Origin: JBAZTO01 sp041661865
GTDB lineage: Bacteria; Planctomycetota; Phycisphaerae; SM23-33
DNA: 64,000 nt
Direction: 5' to 3'
Assembly (NCBI GenBank): GCA_041661865.1
Contig: JBAZTO010000015.1
Location: forward strand, 1 to 64,000
Both the position numbers and the translations under genes were made by a program. The notes under the pieces are model-generated. The model had not been told where the DNA came from. It searched no databases and saw only the letters and a list, made by a program, of their open reading frames with translations. Of this stretch, positions 1 through 8,681 are shown piece by piece. The first letter of the stretch is position 1. Every line of letters starts with the position of its first letter.

Positions 1-28
1 CAATCCCGACTTCCTTGTCCTGATCCAT
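1..28 (-). CDS. 5' end of an unidentified gene (cut by window edge)
   Basis: Reading leftward, an ATG at 28-26 opens a frame beginning MDQDKEVGI that runs off the window. A GAGGAG Shine-Dalgarno lies about 7 bases upstream (around 36-41), which is what makes this start credible. Too little protein is visible to name it. Confidence 0.5.
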
Positions 29-224
29 CGTTGTCTCCTCATGTGGATTGTCAATATGAGAAGATATTCCGATTATTCCGAAAGCGCCAGAAGAATTTGT
101 CACACCCCTGCCCAACCATGCCCGCTGCCGGTTGCATTTGTGGCCGGGGAAGGCGATACTGTGCCCGTCGCGGCTGCGACACCTGCTTTGCTCACACGGA
201 GATACGTCTTGAACAGTCAGTTCG

Positions 225-398
225 TAGGGCGTGCAACTTGTTGCACGCGGAATCTTGTCGCTAGCGCGCTATGTTGGCCTGAAGGTCCGACTTTGCCACG
301 GCGACACTCAATCGTGGTCGCACCCGCCGCGACCACGGCACCGGCCAGCCCATCTCGACGTACCGCCGAACGCGCGTGCAACAGGTTGCGCGCCCTAC
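225..398. repeat. 174-bp MITE-like element with imperfect 28-bp terminal inverted repeats
   Basis: The left end reads GTAGGGCGTGCAACTTGTTG (225-244) and the right end, on the other strand, starts GTAGGGCGCGCAACCTGTTG (398-379); similarity extends about 28 bases with few mismatches. Each end is itself a palindrome around GTGCAAC/GTTGCAC. An independent palindrome (309-340) lies in the middle. No protein is encoded. It occupies most of the 388-bp gap between the truncated gene and the GH28 gene. Solo copies of the end motif occur at 10835-10861 and, partially, at 48086-48101. Confidence 0.7.
309..340. repeat. GTGGTCGC palindrome, second copy at 59901-59932
   Basis: GTGGTCGC and GCGACCAC arms surround a six-base loop. 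The reverse complement of 59901-59932 matches this copy at nearly every base, including flanks outside the stem, so the two are members of one dispersed family rather than chance hairpins. Confidence 0.6.
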
Positions 399-416
399 AT
401 CACTGATTCCCGCGAT

Positions 417-1784
417 CTATTTGGTCTTACCAACGAAGCGGTCGAGCTGGAGGTTGGTCACGTTGTCGCACTTGAGTGCGTGGCCGGTCCGGGCCTCCAC
501 CTGCACGCCGGCCAGCGAGATGTCCTTGCCGTCGATGATCGTCACGCCTGTCTCGGCCACGAAGCTGGCGTTCTGGATACGGATGTTCTCGATGGGCATT
601 TCCGGCAGGCCTCGCAGCGTGATGGCGCTCCTGGCGCCGCGGCAGGTGACATTGGTGATGTCGAAGTTGCGGAACTGCGGCGTCCGCTCGCTGACGGGCT
701 CAGCCGGAGCCTCTTCATAGAACATACTGAAGGTGATGGCATCCTTGAGGATGTCGGTCATCGTGATATTGTTGATGTGGACGTTCTCCACGATCCCGCC
801 GCGCCCGCGCGCGGTCTTGAACCGCAGGCCCATGTCGGTGCCCCGGAAGATGCAATTGGACACGTGAATGTTCCGCATTCCGCCGGAGGTCTCGCTGCCC
901 AGCACCACCCCGCCGTGGCCATGGACGACCACGCAATCGGTGATGGTGACATTCTCGGTAGGCCTGCCCAGGGCGCGGCCGGCCTCATCCTTGCCCGACT
1001 TGATGCAGATCGCGTCGTCGCCGACGTCGAAATGGCAACCGGTGACCAGACAGTTGCGGCAGGAGTCCAGGTCCAGCCCGTCGCCGTTCTGGCTCCACCA
1101 CGGATTAATCACCCGGATGTTGCGGAGGGTAACGTTCTCGCACAGCAGGGGGTGGAGGTTCCACATGGGGCTGTTCTGGAAGGTGGGCCCTTCCAGCAGG
1201 ACGTTGCGGCAGTCGATCAGTTCCATCAGGCAGGGGCGCATCGCGTCGCGGTACTTCTCGAAGGCCTGGGGGTCGGCGCAGCCGCTGTCGGCCAACTCGC
1301 GGACGGTTTCGATGCAGTCGCGCGCCACCGGGGTAGGCCACCATTGGCTGGACTTCTCGTCGGTTACCCCGCCGCCGGCGACCAGTTCTTTCCACCGGGC
1401 CTCGCCGACCTTGGCTCGCTTGACCGGCCGCCATACCTCGCCGTTGCCGTCGAAGACGCCGTTGCCGGTGATCGAAATGTTCGCCGCGCCGCGCGCGTAG
1501 AGAGGGGCCATGCAGCGGGCCTTGTCGTAGCCGATGTCGGGGTGGACCACGATGGGGTAATCCGTGCGGTCGCGGCTGAAGCTCACCAGCGTGCCGCTCT
1601 CGGTATGCAGTTGAACGTTGCTCTTGAGGACGATGGGGCCGGTGACGTAGGCGCCGGAGGGGATGAGTACCTGGCCGCCCTTGGCCGCGGAGCAGGCCTC
1701 GATGGCCTCGGCGATGGCCTTGGTGCAGGAGGTCTTGCCGTCGCCAATGGCCCCGTAATCCACCACGTTGAAAACACGGCTCAT
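417..1784 (-). CDS. GH28 polygalacturonase-like glycoside hydrolase
   Basis: 455 aa. The N-terminus (FNVVDYGAIGDGKT) is the usual opening of the pectate-lyase-like right-handed beta helix. GH28 catalytic signatures are in order: NGDGLDLD at 233-240 (family NTD), GDDAICIKSG at 255-264, GHGGVVLGSE at 288-297 and RFKTARG at 321-327. The paired Asp residues and His289 match the inverting hydrolase site on galacturonan-type polymers. No signal peptide is visible, so a cytoplasmic role on imported oligosaccharides is possible. An AAGGAG ribosome site precedes the ATG. It stands alone, with repeats on both sides. The substrate, homogalacturonan or rhamnogalacturonan, cannot be decided. Confidence 0.88.
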   Translation of the reverse strand: MSRVFNVVDYGAIGDGKTSCTKAIAEAIEACSAAKGGQVLIPSGAYVTGPIVLKSNVQLHTESGTLVSFSRDRTDYPIVVHPDIGYDKARCMAPLYARGAANISITGNGVFDGNGEVWRPVKRAKVGEARWKELVAGGGVTDEKSSQWWPTPVARDCIETVRELADSGCADPQAFEKYRDAMRPCLMELIDCRNVLLEGPTFQNSPMWNLHPLLCENVTLRNIRVINPWWSQNGDGLDLDSCRNCLVTGCHFDVGDDAICIKSGKDEAGRALGRPTENVTITDCVVVHGHGGVVLGSETSGGMRNIHVSNCIFRGTDMGLRFKTARGRGGIVENVHINNITMTDILKDAITFSMFYEEAPAEPVSERTPQFRNFDITNVTCRGARSAITLRGLPEMPIENIRIQNASFVAETGVTIIDGKDISLAGVQVEARTGHALKCDNVTNLQLDRFVGKTK

Positions 1785-1913
1785 GCACTATCTCCTTGCG
1801 TTGATCGGGGCGAATCTACTCCAAAGGGCCCTTTTACGCAAGGAGCAGGGAAAGAGGAACAGCCGATAGGGACCGGGGGGACAGGCAACAGGAGGGAGTT
1901 CTTACTTAGGGGA

Positions 1914-2046
1914 TCTAACAAAACGCCGTAGCACGGGCGTCTCGCCCGTGAGTAGCATGGCCATCTTGGCCATGTTCTTCGCAATTTGCACGGGCGGGAC
2001 GCCCGTGAGACTCATGGGCAAGATGCCCATGCTACGTTTTGTTAGA
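1914..2046. repeat. Composite palindromic element (CTAACAAAACG ends)
   Basis: Outer inverted repeats CTAACAAAACG (1915-1925) and CGTTTTGTTAG (2035-2045) enclose several hairpins: CACGGGCG/CGCCCGTG twice and CATGGGCA/TGCCCATG. The inner segment 1983-2039 recurs almost exactly at 42612-42668 without the left half. It fills the 305-bp gap between the GH28 gene and infA; no gene is seen there. Mobility is inferred from dispersal only. Confidence 0.7.
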
Positions 2047-2089
2047 GTCCCTTACACGCTGGGCACAGGCGGGACTGCTGTTCTACGAC

Positions 2090-2317
2090 CTATCTTTGCC
2101 GGTAGGTGATCCGGCCCTTGGTCAGGTCATAGGGGCTCATCTGGACCATGACGCGGTCGCCGGGGGTGATGCGGATGTAGTTGCGGCGCATCTTGCCTGA
2201 AATGTGGCCGATAATCTCGTGCTTGGTCGTACCCATCGTGATTTCCAGGCGGAACATCGCGTTGGGCAGGGCGGCCTTGACTATGGCCTCAACTTCAATG
2301 GCATCGCTTGCAGGCAT
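2090..2317 (-). CDS. infA: Translation initiation factor IF-1
   Basis: 75 aa, the normal length of IF-1, a single S1/OB-fold domain that binds the ribosomal A site with IF-2 and IF-3 during initiation. Recognisable stretches are EVEAIVKAALPNAMFRLEI, GHISGKMRRNYIRITPGD and SPYDLTKGRITYR. The ATG at 2317 is preferred over an upstream start at 2386 because TAGGAG lies about five bases before it and the protein then begins where the family begins. It is divergent from gatC, so 2318-2505 should hold promoters for both. Confidence 0.96.
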   Translation of the reverse strand: MPASDAIEVEAIVKAALPNAMFRLEITMGTTKHEIIGHISGKMRRNYIRITPGDRVMVQMSPYDLTKGRITYRQR

Positions 2318-2505
2318 AAAACTCCTAGAATTCACATCGTAGACCCATGCCCCGACGGGCACTCGATTGGCATGACAATATAGCACGCCGTGGCCCGCCG
2401 GTCAACGAAGGAAATCGCGTCGTTGACATGCGGGGCCGCTTCGCCAATCATTAGGCTCGGCCGGCAGGCGAGGTTATTGGATCGCCCCGCCCCAGGAGAC
2501 AGCAG

Positions 2506-2805
2506 ATGAGCAAGACCATCGACGCCCAGCTTGTCCGTCACATCGGCAAGCTCAGCCGCATCGAACTGACCGACGCGCAGGTCGAGACCTTCGCTGGCCA
2601 ACTGGCCGGCATTCTGGACTACTTCGACAAGCTCCAGGAACTCGACACCACCGGGGTCGAGCCCATGGCCCACGCGGTGGAGATCCACAACGCCCTGGCT
2701 GAGGACAAGCCCCAGCCGTCGCTGTCGCCCGAAGCGGCCCTGGCCAACGCGCCCCAGCGCGACGGGGACTTCTTCAAGGTGCCCAAGGTCATCGAAGATA
2801 GTTGA
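2506..2805 (+). CDS. gatC: Asp/Glu-tRNA amidotransferase subunit C
   Basis: 99 aa, typical for GatC, the small subunit that stabilises the GatA-GatB interface in the heterotrimer converting Glu-tRNA(Gln) or Asp-tRNA(Asn) to the amide form. Family features include the N-terminal VRHIGKLSRIELTD helix and the C-terminal LREDKP-like segment (here LAEDKPQPSL). CAGGAG lies about seven bases before the ATG. It is the first gene of gatC-gatA; the next ORF could start at a TTG overlapping its stop, but a GTG 75 bases later suits GatA better. Confidence 0.95.
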   Translation: MSKTIDAQLVRHIGKLSRIELTDAQVETFAGQLAGILDYFDKLQELDTTGVEPMAHAVEIHNALAEDKPQPSLSPEAALANAPQRDGDFFKVPKVIEDS

Positions 2806-2879
2806 GAACCTCGGCACGTGCTCTTTGGGAAAGCTGTTTGAACGGAATTGCCGAACGTGACGGATTATCGGAGATCAAC

Positions 2880-4388
2880 GTGACGAACATAACGGACCTG
2901 ACAGCCGTTGAACTGGCCAAGGCCATTGCCGCCGGGCAATGCACCGCCGTCGAGGCCACGGCTGGCTACCTGGCCGCCATCGAGGCACGTGACGGGACGG
3001 TCCGCGCCTACAACGAAGTCCTGGCCCCGCGGGCGATGGAGCAGGCCCAGGCCGTCGACGCGGCGCGCAGCGCGGGCAGCAAGCTCGGGCCACTGGCCGG
3101 CGTGCCGCTGGCCCTCAAGGATGTCCTGTGTACCGCCTACGGGCGGACGACCTGCTCGTCCAAGATCCTCGCCAACTTCCGCGCGCCCTACACCGCCACC
3201 GCCGTCGAGCGGTTGGAGGCAGCCGGCGCGATCATCCTGGGCAAGGTCAACATGGATGAGTTCGCCATGGGCTCGTCCACCGAGAACAGCGGCTTTGGCC
3301 CCACAGCCAACCCGTGGGACACGTCGCGCGTGCCGGGCGGCTCGTCGGGCGGCTCGGCGGCGGCCGTCGCGGCGCGGATGGCAGCAGGCTCGCTGGGCAG
3401 CGACACGGGCGGCTCGGTCCGCCAGCCGGCGGCCTTCTGCGGCGTGGTGGGGCTCAAGCCCACCTACGGCCGGGTCAGCCGGTTCGGCCTGGTGGCCTAC
3501 GGTTCCAGCCTCGACCAGATCGGGCCCATCACTCATGACGTCGCCGACGCGGCCCTGCTGCTGGGCGTGATCGCCGGGGCCGACTCCCGCGACTCGACTT
3601 GCCTGGACCAGCCGGTGGGCGACTACCTGGCCGACATCGACAAGCCCCTCGAGGGCCTGCGCATCGGCTGGCCGAGCGAGTTTTTCTCCGAGGCGCTGGA
3701 CGGCGAGATCAACGCAGCGCTTCACCAGGCCGCCGAGGTGTATCGCTCGCTGGGGGCCAGGATCGTCGAGGTGACGCTGCCCCACAGCCGCATCGACAAG
3801 GACGCGGCCGGCAAGTTCAGCTCCTTCGCGGTGGCCTGCTATTACATCGTGGCCATGGCCGAGGCCTCCAGCAACCTGGCCCGCTACGACGGCGTGCATT
3901 ACGGCCATCGCACCGAGCAGGAGGTCGGCGACATCATCGAACTGTACTCCAAGTCGCGGGCTGAAGGCTTCGGCGCGGAGGTCAAGCGCCGCATCATGCT
4001 GGGGGCCTACACGCTGTCGGCCGGCTATTACGACGCCTACTACAACAAGGCCCTCAAGGTCCGCCGGCTGATCAAGAACGACTTCGACCAGGCCTTCGGC
4101 GCCTGCGACGTGCTGCTGTGCCCCACGGCCCCGACGACAGCCTTCCGCCTGGGCGAAAAAACCGCCGACCCGCTGACGATGTACCTGGAGGACATCTACA
4201 CCATCAGCGTCAACCTGGCTGGGCTGCCGGGGCTTTCATTGCCGGCGGGGCTGAGCAAAGCGGGCCTGCCCATCGGCATGCAACTGATCGGCCCGGTCTT
4301 CAGTGAGGCGGCGCTCCTGCGGGCCGGCAGGATGTACGAAAAGGCCAGCGGCATCAGCCGCCTGGCCCCGCCAATGGCGAGGAGCTGA
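2880..4388 (+). CDS. gatA: Asp/Glu-tRNA amidotransferase subunit A (amidase)
   Basis: 502 aa from the GTG. GatA is the glutaminase half of GatCAB: it hydrolyses glutamine and channels ammonia to GatB. The amidase-signature triad is present as Lys80 (PLALKDV), cis-Ser155 (GGSSGGS) and nucleophile Ser179 (GSDTGGSV), one residue offset from the classical Lys79/Ser154/Ser178 numbering, which supports this start. GGAG sits six bases before the GTG; the frame also opens upstream at TTG 2802. It follows gatC and is separated from gatB by a transposase island. Confidence 0.95.
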   Translation: MTNITDLTAVELAKAIAAGQCTAVEATAGYLAAIEARDGTVRAYNEVLAPRAMEQAQAVDAARSAGSKLGPLAGVPLALKDVLCTAYGRTTCSSKILANFRAPYTATAVERLEAAGAIILGKVNMDEFAMGSSTENSGFGPTANPWDTSRVPGGSSGGSAAAVAARMAAGSLGSDTGGSVRQPAAFCGVVGLKPTYGRVSRFGLVAYGSSLDQIGPITHDVADAALLLGVIAGADSRDSTCLDQPVGDYLADIDKPLEGLRIGWPSEFFSEALDGEINAALHQAAEVYRSLGARIVEVTLPHSRIDKDAAGKFSSFAVACYYIVAMAEASSNLARYDGVHYGHRTEQEVGDIIELYSKSRAEGFGAEVKRRIMLGAYTLSAGYYDAYYNKALKVRRLIKNDFDQAFGACDVLLCPTAPTTAFRLGEKTADPLTMYLEDIYTISVNLAGLPGLSLPAGLSKAGLPIGMQLIGPVFSEAALLRAGRMYEKASGISRLAPPMARS

Positions 4389-4451
4389 GAACGCATCAGC
4401 CTTTGAGTCCCGGAGGAGCGTTGAAAAACCGCTGGACGGCTGAGGCATCTT

Positions 4452-4606
4452 GGCGGAGTCCCGAAGGGACGGCAGAGAATAGCCGGGGGGTAAGCCCCCG
4501 GAGAGCTGGCGGAGTCCCGAAGGGACGTCAGAGGATAGCCGGGGGCGTAAGCCCCCGGTGGACGGCGTTGTTGCGGCAGAGCCTCGAAGAGGCGACAGAG
4601 AACCGG
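4452..4606 (+). repeat. Left REP cluster of the RAYT island
   Basis: Two direct 50-51-bp units (4452-4501 and 4508-4558) each carry a GTCCCGAAGGGAC palindrome and a GCCGGGGGCGTAAGCCCCCG hairpin. A third degraded unit (4573-4606) runs into the transposase start. The same units occur in the opposite orientation right of the gene. Hairpins beside a RAYT are typical REP/BIME arrangements. Confidence 0.8.
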
Positions 4607-5047
4607 ATGTCCTACACAAAGCTGACATATCACATCATCTTCAGCACCAAGGGCCGCCGCGCTTTTCTGAACGCCCAGACGCTGCCCCGGTTGGTCGAAT
4701 ACATCGGCGGAATCATCCGTAACTTGGGCGGAAACTCCGTCGAGATCAACGGGCCGGAGGATCATCTGCACGTGGTGGTTGGTCTGTCGCCGACGGTCTG
4801 CCTCTCTGAGTGCGTCAGGGACATCAAGTGCAATAGCAGCCGGTGGATTCACGAAGCCTTCCCGCAGGCGTCGGCCTTTGCCTGGCAGGATGAGTATGCA
4901 GCGTTTTCAGTGTCAGAGTCGGCTCTGCCCAAAGTGATTGAGTATGTAAGGAATCAGCAGGAACATCACAAGAGGGTCTCGTTTGGCGATGAACTGGCAG
5001 CTCTTCTGAAAAGGCATGGGGTGAAATATGATGAACGCTATCTGTGA
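4607..5047 (+). CDS. REP-associated tyrosine transposase (Y1/HUH, IS200-like)
   Basis: 146 aa from the ATG; an upstream extension in the same frame only translates the REP repeats and is rejected. It shows the opening TKLTYHIIFSTKGRR, the HUH metal-binding pair His53-Leu-His55 (EDHLHVVV), and the catalytic Tyr113 in IEYVRNQQEHH, as in Y1 transposases. This branch is usually single-copy and linked to REP hairpins, which flank it here on both sides. All key residues are intact, so it may be active. It interrupts the gatCAB operon in the same orientation and could let transcription continue into gatB. Confidence 0.93.
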   Translation: MSYTKLTYHIIFSTKGRRAFLNAQTLPRLVEYIGGIIRNLGGNSVEINGPEDHLHVVVGLSPTVCLSECVRDIKCNSSRWIHEAFPQASAFAWQDEYAAFSVSESALPKVIEYVRNQQEHHKRVSFGDELAALLKRHGVKYDERYL

Positions 5048-5052
5048 CTTGC

Positions 5053-5515
5053 GTCCTCTGTCGCCCCTTCGGGGCTATGCGCCCAGAGCGACACGTTCCG
5101 GGGGCTTACGCCCCCGGCTACCCTCTGCCGGGCCTTCGGCCCGGTGCCGCTTCGGTGTCGGGTTCGGCTCGCCAATCGAGCCTTCGGCCCGTATCACTCC
5201 TTCAGAGCTAGGTGCTGAGAGCCCCACATCCCGGACAACGCCCCCGGCTAGCATTCCTGCGCCCCTTCGGGGCTATGCGCCCAGCGCGCGGCGTTCCGGG
5301 GGCTTACGCCCCCGGCTATCCTCTGCCGTCCCTTTGGGACTGGTCCGTGGCGTCGTTGGGCCCAGGTCCGCAGCCGACCCTTCGGGACTGTTTCGTTATC
5401 ATACTGACGTCGGTGTCCCAATCGAGCCTTCAGCCCTGTCCTGCTCCGTCATCAGACTCGGCTCCGCAGTCGAGCCTGTGCCCCTTCGGAAGCCGGAATC
5501 GCGTACTTGCCGGTG
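5053..5515 (-). repeat. Right REP cluster of the RAYT island (inverted)
   Basis: This 460-bp stretch before gatB holds inverted copies of the left units (5098-5129 and 5296-5340) plus GCCCCTTCGGGGC hairpins at about 5063 and 5261 and several short CTTCGG hairpins. No gene is credible here; the open frame reading into GatB translates repeats. With the left cluster it forms a symmetrical island of about 1.07 kb. Confidence 0.75.
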
Positions 5516-5568
5516 CTGACCGGCGGCACAATCGTCAATATCAGTACAACGCTTTTATCGAGGCATAC

Positions 5569-7050
5569 ATGATTGACACAAACGACATTGTCACGCCGGT
5601 CATCGGGCTGGAGATTCACGTCGAATTGGCCACGCAGACCAAGATGTTCTGCCGCTGCCCCAACCACTTCGGCGACCCGCCCAACACCAACGTCTGCCCG
5701 GTGTGCATCGGCATGCCCGGGGTGCTGCCGGTGATGAACGCCCGGGCCGTCGAGCTGTCCCTCAAGGTCGGCCTGGCCCTGAACTGCCGCGTGCCGGGCT
5801 TCACCAAGTGGGACCGCAAGGCGTACTACTACCCCGACCTGCCCAAGAACTACCAGATCAGCCAGTACGATCTGCCGCTGACCGTCGAGGGTTACCTGGA
5901 GGTGCCGCTGGCGGACGGGGCGACCAAGAAGGTCCGCGTCCTCCGCGCCCACCTCGAGGAGGACGCCGGCAAGAATGTCCACGACAACCCCACCCACACC
6001 GGCGTGGACCTCAACCGCGCCGGCGTGCCGCTGCTGGAGATCGTTTCCGAGCCGGACATGAACACCGTCGAGGAGGTCATGGGTTACGCTCGCAGCATGC
6101 ACCGGCTGGTCCGATGGCTGGGGGCCAGCGAGGCCAACATGCAGATGGGCCACATGCGGTTTGAACCCAACATCAACCTGCACATCACCCGCGGCGGCCA
6201 GACGTTCAAGACCCCCATCGTCGAGGTCAAGAACCTCAACAGCTTCCGTTCGCTGGAGCGGACGGTGGCTTACGAGATCAGCCGCCAGTATGACGAGTGG
6301 CAGGCGGACCCCGCCGGCTTTGTCATGCAAAAACGCGGCAAGCAGAACCGGGGCTTTGACGACGTGCGGGGCATCACCGTCTTCCAGCGCGAGAAGGAGG
6401 AGGCCCACGACTACCGCTACTTCCCCGAGCCGGACCTGGTGCCGGTGGTGGTGGACGAGGCCTGGCGCAGCCGCGTCGAGGCGACCATCGGCGAACTTCC
6501 CCTGGCGCGGCGGGCGCGGTACATGTCGGCCCTGGGCCTGACCTTCAAGGAGGCCGACGCGCTGACTCAGGATGCGGCCACGGGAGACTTGCTCGACGCC
6601 GCGGTGGCTGCCGGGGCCGAGGCCAAGCGATGCGTCAACCTGCTGCTGTCGCGCGGGGCGGCCATCGCCAACGAGCGTAATTGCAGCATCGCCGAGATCG
6701 GCATCACCGCGATCCACCTGTCTGAACTGGCCAAGATGCTGGAGGAGGGCCAGATTAATGCCACCGCGGCAGGCAAGATCTTCGACAAGCTGGTGGCGGG
6801 CGAAGGCTCCGCCGCCGAAATCGCGCAGAAGGAAGGCCTGCTGGCCATTTCCGACGCCTCGGCCATCGAGGCCTGGGTGGACCAGGCTATCGCCGCAAAC
6901 CCCCAGGCGGCGGCGGACGTGAGAGAAGGTGGCAAGAAGCAGAAGAAGGCCTTCGGGTTCATGATGGGCCAGGTCATGCAGCTTTCAGGCGGGGCAGCCA
7001 CCCCGGCGCAGGTGCAACGCCTTCTTCAGGCCAAGTTGGGGCAATCCTAG
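5569..7050 (+). CDS. gatB: Asp/Glu-tRNA amidotransferase subunit B
   Basis: 493 aa. GatB binds the mischarged tRNA and carries the kinase site that phosphorylates the Glu/Asp side chain before amidation. The N-terminal cradle begins PVIGLEIHVELATQTKMFC, with Cys-containing CRCPN and VCPVCIG segments; EIVSEPDM follows, and the C-terminal tail is a YqeY-like helical domain. ATG 5569 is chosen because GAGG lies six bases upstream and homology begins at once; the open frame upstream runs through REP sequence. An AsnRS is also encoded (62226-63620), so the likely task of GatCAB here is Gln-tRNA(Gln) synthesis, by inference. Confidence 0.96.
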   Translation: MIDTNDIVTPVIGLEIHVELATQTKMFCRCPNHFGDPPNTNVCPVCIGMPGVLPVMNARAVELSLKVGLALNCRVPGFTKWDRKAYYYPDLPKNYQISQYDLPLTVEGYLEVPLADGATKKVRVLRAHLEEDAGKNVHDNPTHTGVDLNRAGVPLLEIVSEPDMNTVEEVMGYARSMHRLVRWLGASEANMQMGHMRFEPNINLHITRGGQTFKTPIVEVKNLNSFRSLERTVAYEISRQYDEWQADPAGFVMQKRGKQNRGFDDVRGITVFQREKEEAHDYRYFPEPDLVPVVVDEAWRSRVEATIGELPLARRARYMSALGLTFKEADALTQDAATGDLLDAAVAAGAEAKRCVNLLLSRGAAIANERNCSIAEIGITAIHLSELAKMLEEGQINATAAGKIFDKLVAGEGSAAEIAQKEGLLAISDASAIEAWVDQAIAANPQAAADVREGGKKQKKAFGFMMGQVMQLSGGAATPAQVQRLLQAKLGQS

Positions 7051-7185
7051 ACCCCCCGGCCTCGCCGATCGCGGCGAGAAAAGTGTTGAGTTTACAGCCG
7101 TTATGGGCGATACTCCCCATGTGACGGCTCGGCGGCAAGGGGCCGCTTCTTTCGGGTTTTGGAGTTGACTCTTAGGAGTGGATGT

Positions 7186-8589
7186 ATGGCACGCGTAGTC
7201 CAACGAAACAGCCCACCGTACTTGCTGATAGCCTTCGTCATCCTGTTCCTGATTTCCACGGCCACCGCGGTGCTGTTCTGGGTGCAAGCCGACAATTACA
7301 AGAACAAGAACCAGCAGACCGAGATGAACTGGAAGCGGATTGCCTCGGCCCGGGAGGCCGGCAGCCCCTCGCCGCAGCTCCAGGAAATGATGAGCAACTC
7401 CGACAAGGCCACCGGCCAGAGCGCCGTGGCACAGCTTTCGGGTCAGGTCGATGACCTCGCCTCCCTGATTACCGGCAAGAGGCCCACCACCTACGGCGAG
7501 GCCAAGTCCACCGCCGACAAGCTCATTTTTGACATCCAGAGCACTCCGGGGCGCGGGCTGGTGACCGAGGCGCACGACCTGTGGCAGCAGGTGTCGGCCA
7601 TCAAGGCCGAGGCCGACAATCTCCGGGCCCAAAATGAGGAACTCCAGGCCCGCTCCCAGCAGAAGGACCAGGCCATCGAGAAGCTGACGGCGGACGTGAC
7701 GGCCAAGATCGACCAGCTCAACGGCGAGAAGCGAGCGCTCGAGGAAAAGGTCACGTCGAATCACGAAAACTATCTGGAAGAGCAGAAGAAGCTCCAGGCG
7801 GAGATGGACAACGCCAAGGCCGAGCTGAACAAGGAAATCGCGGCCAAGAACGAGCAGATCGGCAACTACGAAGTAACACTGGCCTCACGGGACCAGATGG
7901 TCCAGACCTTGCGGGACGAGCTGGACAAGAAGCGGCCGATGATGGGCCAGTCCTCACGAAAGCCCGACGGCAAGATCATGCAGGTGCTGGACCGCGACAA
8001 GATCTGCTACATTGACATTGGCTCCAGGGATCGCGTGGTGCCGGGGCTGACCTTCAGCGTTTACCCGGGCACCGGGATTCCCGAAAACGGCGAGGGCAAG
8101 GCCAAGCTCATCGTCACCAACGTCAAGGATTCGGTCAGCGAGTGCCGCATCGTCGAGCAGAGCGGCAACAACCCCATCATTACCGGCGACCTGGTGGCCA
8201 ACCTGGCCTTCGATCCCCAGCGGGTCTATACCTTTGTGGTGCAGGGCGATTTTGACCTCCGAAACACCGGCGAGCCCTCGACCGAAAACGCCCAGGAAGT
8301 GCGGGCAATGATCAAGAAATTCGGCGGGCAGTTGGCCGACAACGTGGATGTCAAGACCGACTTCGTGGTGCTGGGCGAGGAACCCAGGTCCGTGCCCAAA
8401 CCTTCCGAGAGCGCCCCCGAAACCAGTTGGGCCGTCTACCACGCCCAAATGGAGCAGCTTAACCACTACCAGGAAATCAAGAAGGCCGCCATCGACCTGC
8501 ATGTGCCGGTCCTCAACACCAACCGCTTCCTGGCGTTGATGGGGTACGCCGCCGACAGCGCGGCCGCCGCGACCACGGTGACCAAGTAA
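7186..8589 (+). CDS. Membrane-anchored coiled-coil protein of unknown function
   Basis: 467 aa, family not recognised. One N-terminal transmembrane helix (about residues 11-33, YLLIAFVILFLISTATAVLF) is followed by a long charged region with heptad-like Glu/Lys/Ala-rich stretches (about 120-250), indicating an extracytoplasmic coiled coil. A compact beta-rich C-terminal part includes DKICYIDIGSRDRVVPG, reminiscent of small barrel domains in envelope proteins. AGGAGTGG before ATG 7186 supports this start. An intrinsic terminator follows directly. A structural envelope role is plausible but not shown. Confidence 0.85.
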   Translation: MARVVQRNSPPYLLIAFVILFLISTATAVLFWVQADNYKNKNQQTEMNWKRIASAREAGSPSPQLQEMMSNSDKATGQSAVAQLSGQVDDLASLITGKRPTTYGEAKSTADKLIFDIQSTPGRGLVTEAHDLWQQVSAIKAEADNLRAQNEELQARSQQKDQAIEKLTADVTAKIDQLNGEKRALEEKVTSNHENYLEEQKKLQAEMDNAKAELNKEIAAKNEQIGNYEVTLASRDQMVQTLRDELDKKRPMMGQSSRKPDGKIMQVLDRDKICYIDIGSRDRVVPGLTFSVYPGTGIPENGEGKAKLIVTNVKDSVSECRIVEQSGNNPIITGDLVANLAFDPQRVYTFVVQGDFDLRNTGEPSTENAQEVRAMIKKFGGQLADNVDVKTDFVVLGEEPRSVPKPSESAPETSWAVYHAQMEQLNHYQEIKKAAIDLHVPVLNTNRFLALMGYAADSAAAATTVTK

Positions 8590-8604
8590 GACGACACACT
8601 CATC

Positions 8605-8637
8605 GGCCCGGTGGGAAATCCCCGCCGGGCCTTTTTT
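8605..8637 (+). terminator. Intrinsic terminator after the coiled-coil gene
   Basis: GGCCCGG (8605-8611) pairs with CCGGGCC (8625-8631), with extra G-C pairs inside, followed by six T residues. It lies 15 bases after the stop codon. Confidence 0.9.
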
Positions 8638-8681
8638 CTGCGCGGGCTGCGCCGGGGGGTGCAATTAGGGTGCAATTGGCG

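Noticed and set aside
231..1931. Long plus-strand open frame (566 codons) over the GH28 gene
   Set aside because: It is the antisense shadow of a clear GH28 enzyme; the translated product is biased and shows no family features.
4452..5515. CRISPR array
   Set aside because: The repeats are palindromic REPs in two orientations around a transposase, without uniform spacers or cas genes.
7064..7080. Hairpin CTCGCCG/CGGCGAG after gatB as a terminator
   Set aside because: No T tract follows on the plus strand, so termination there is not supported.
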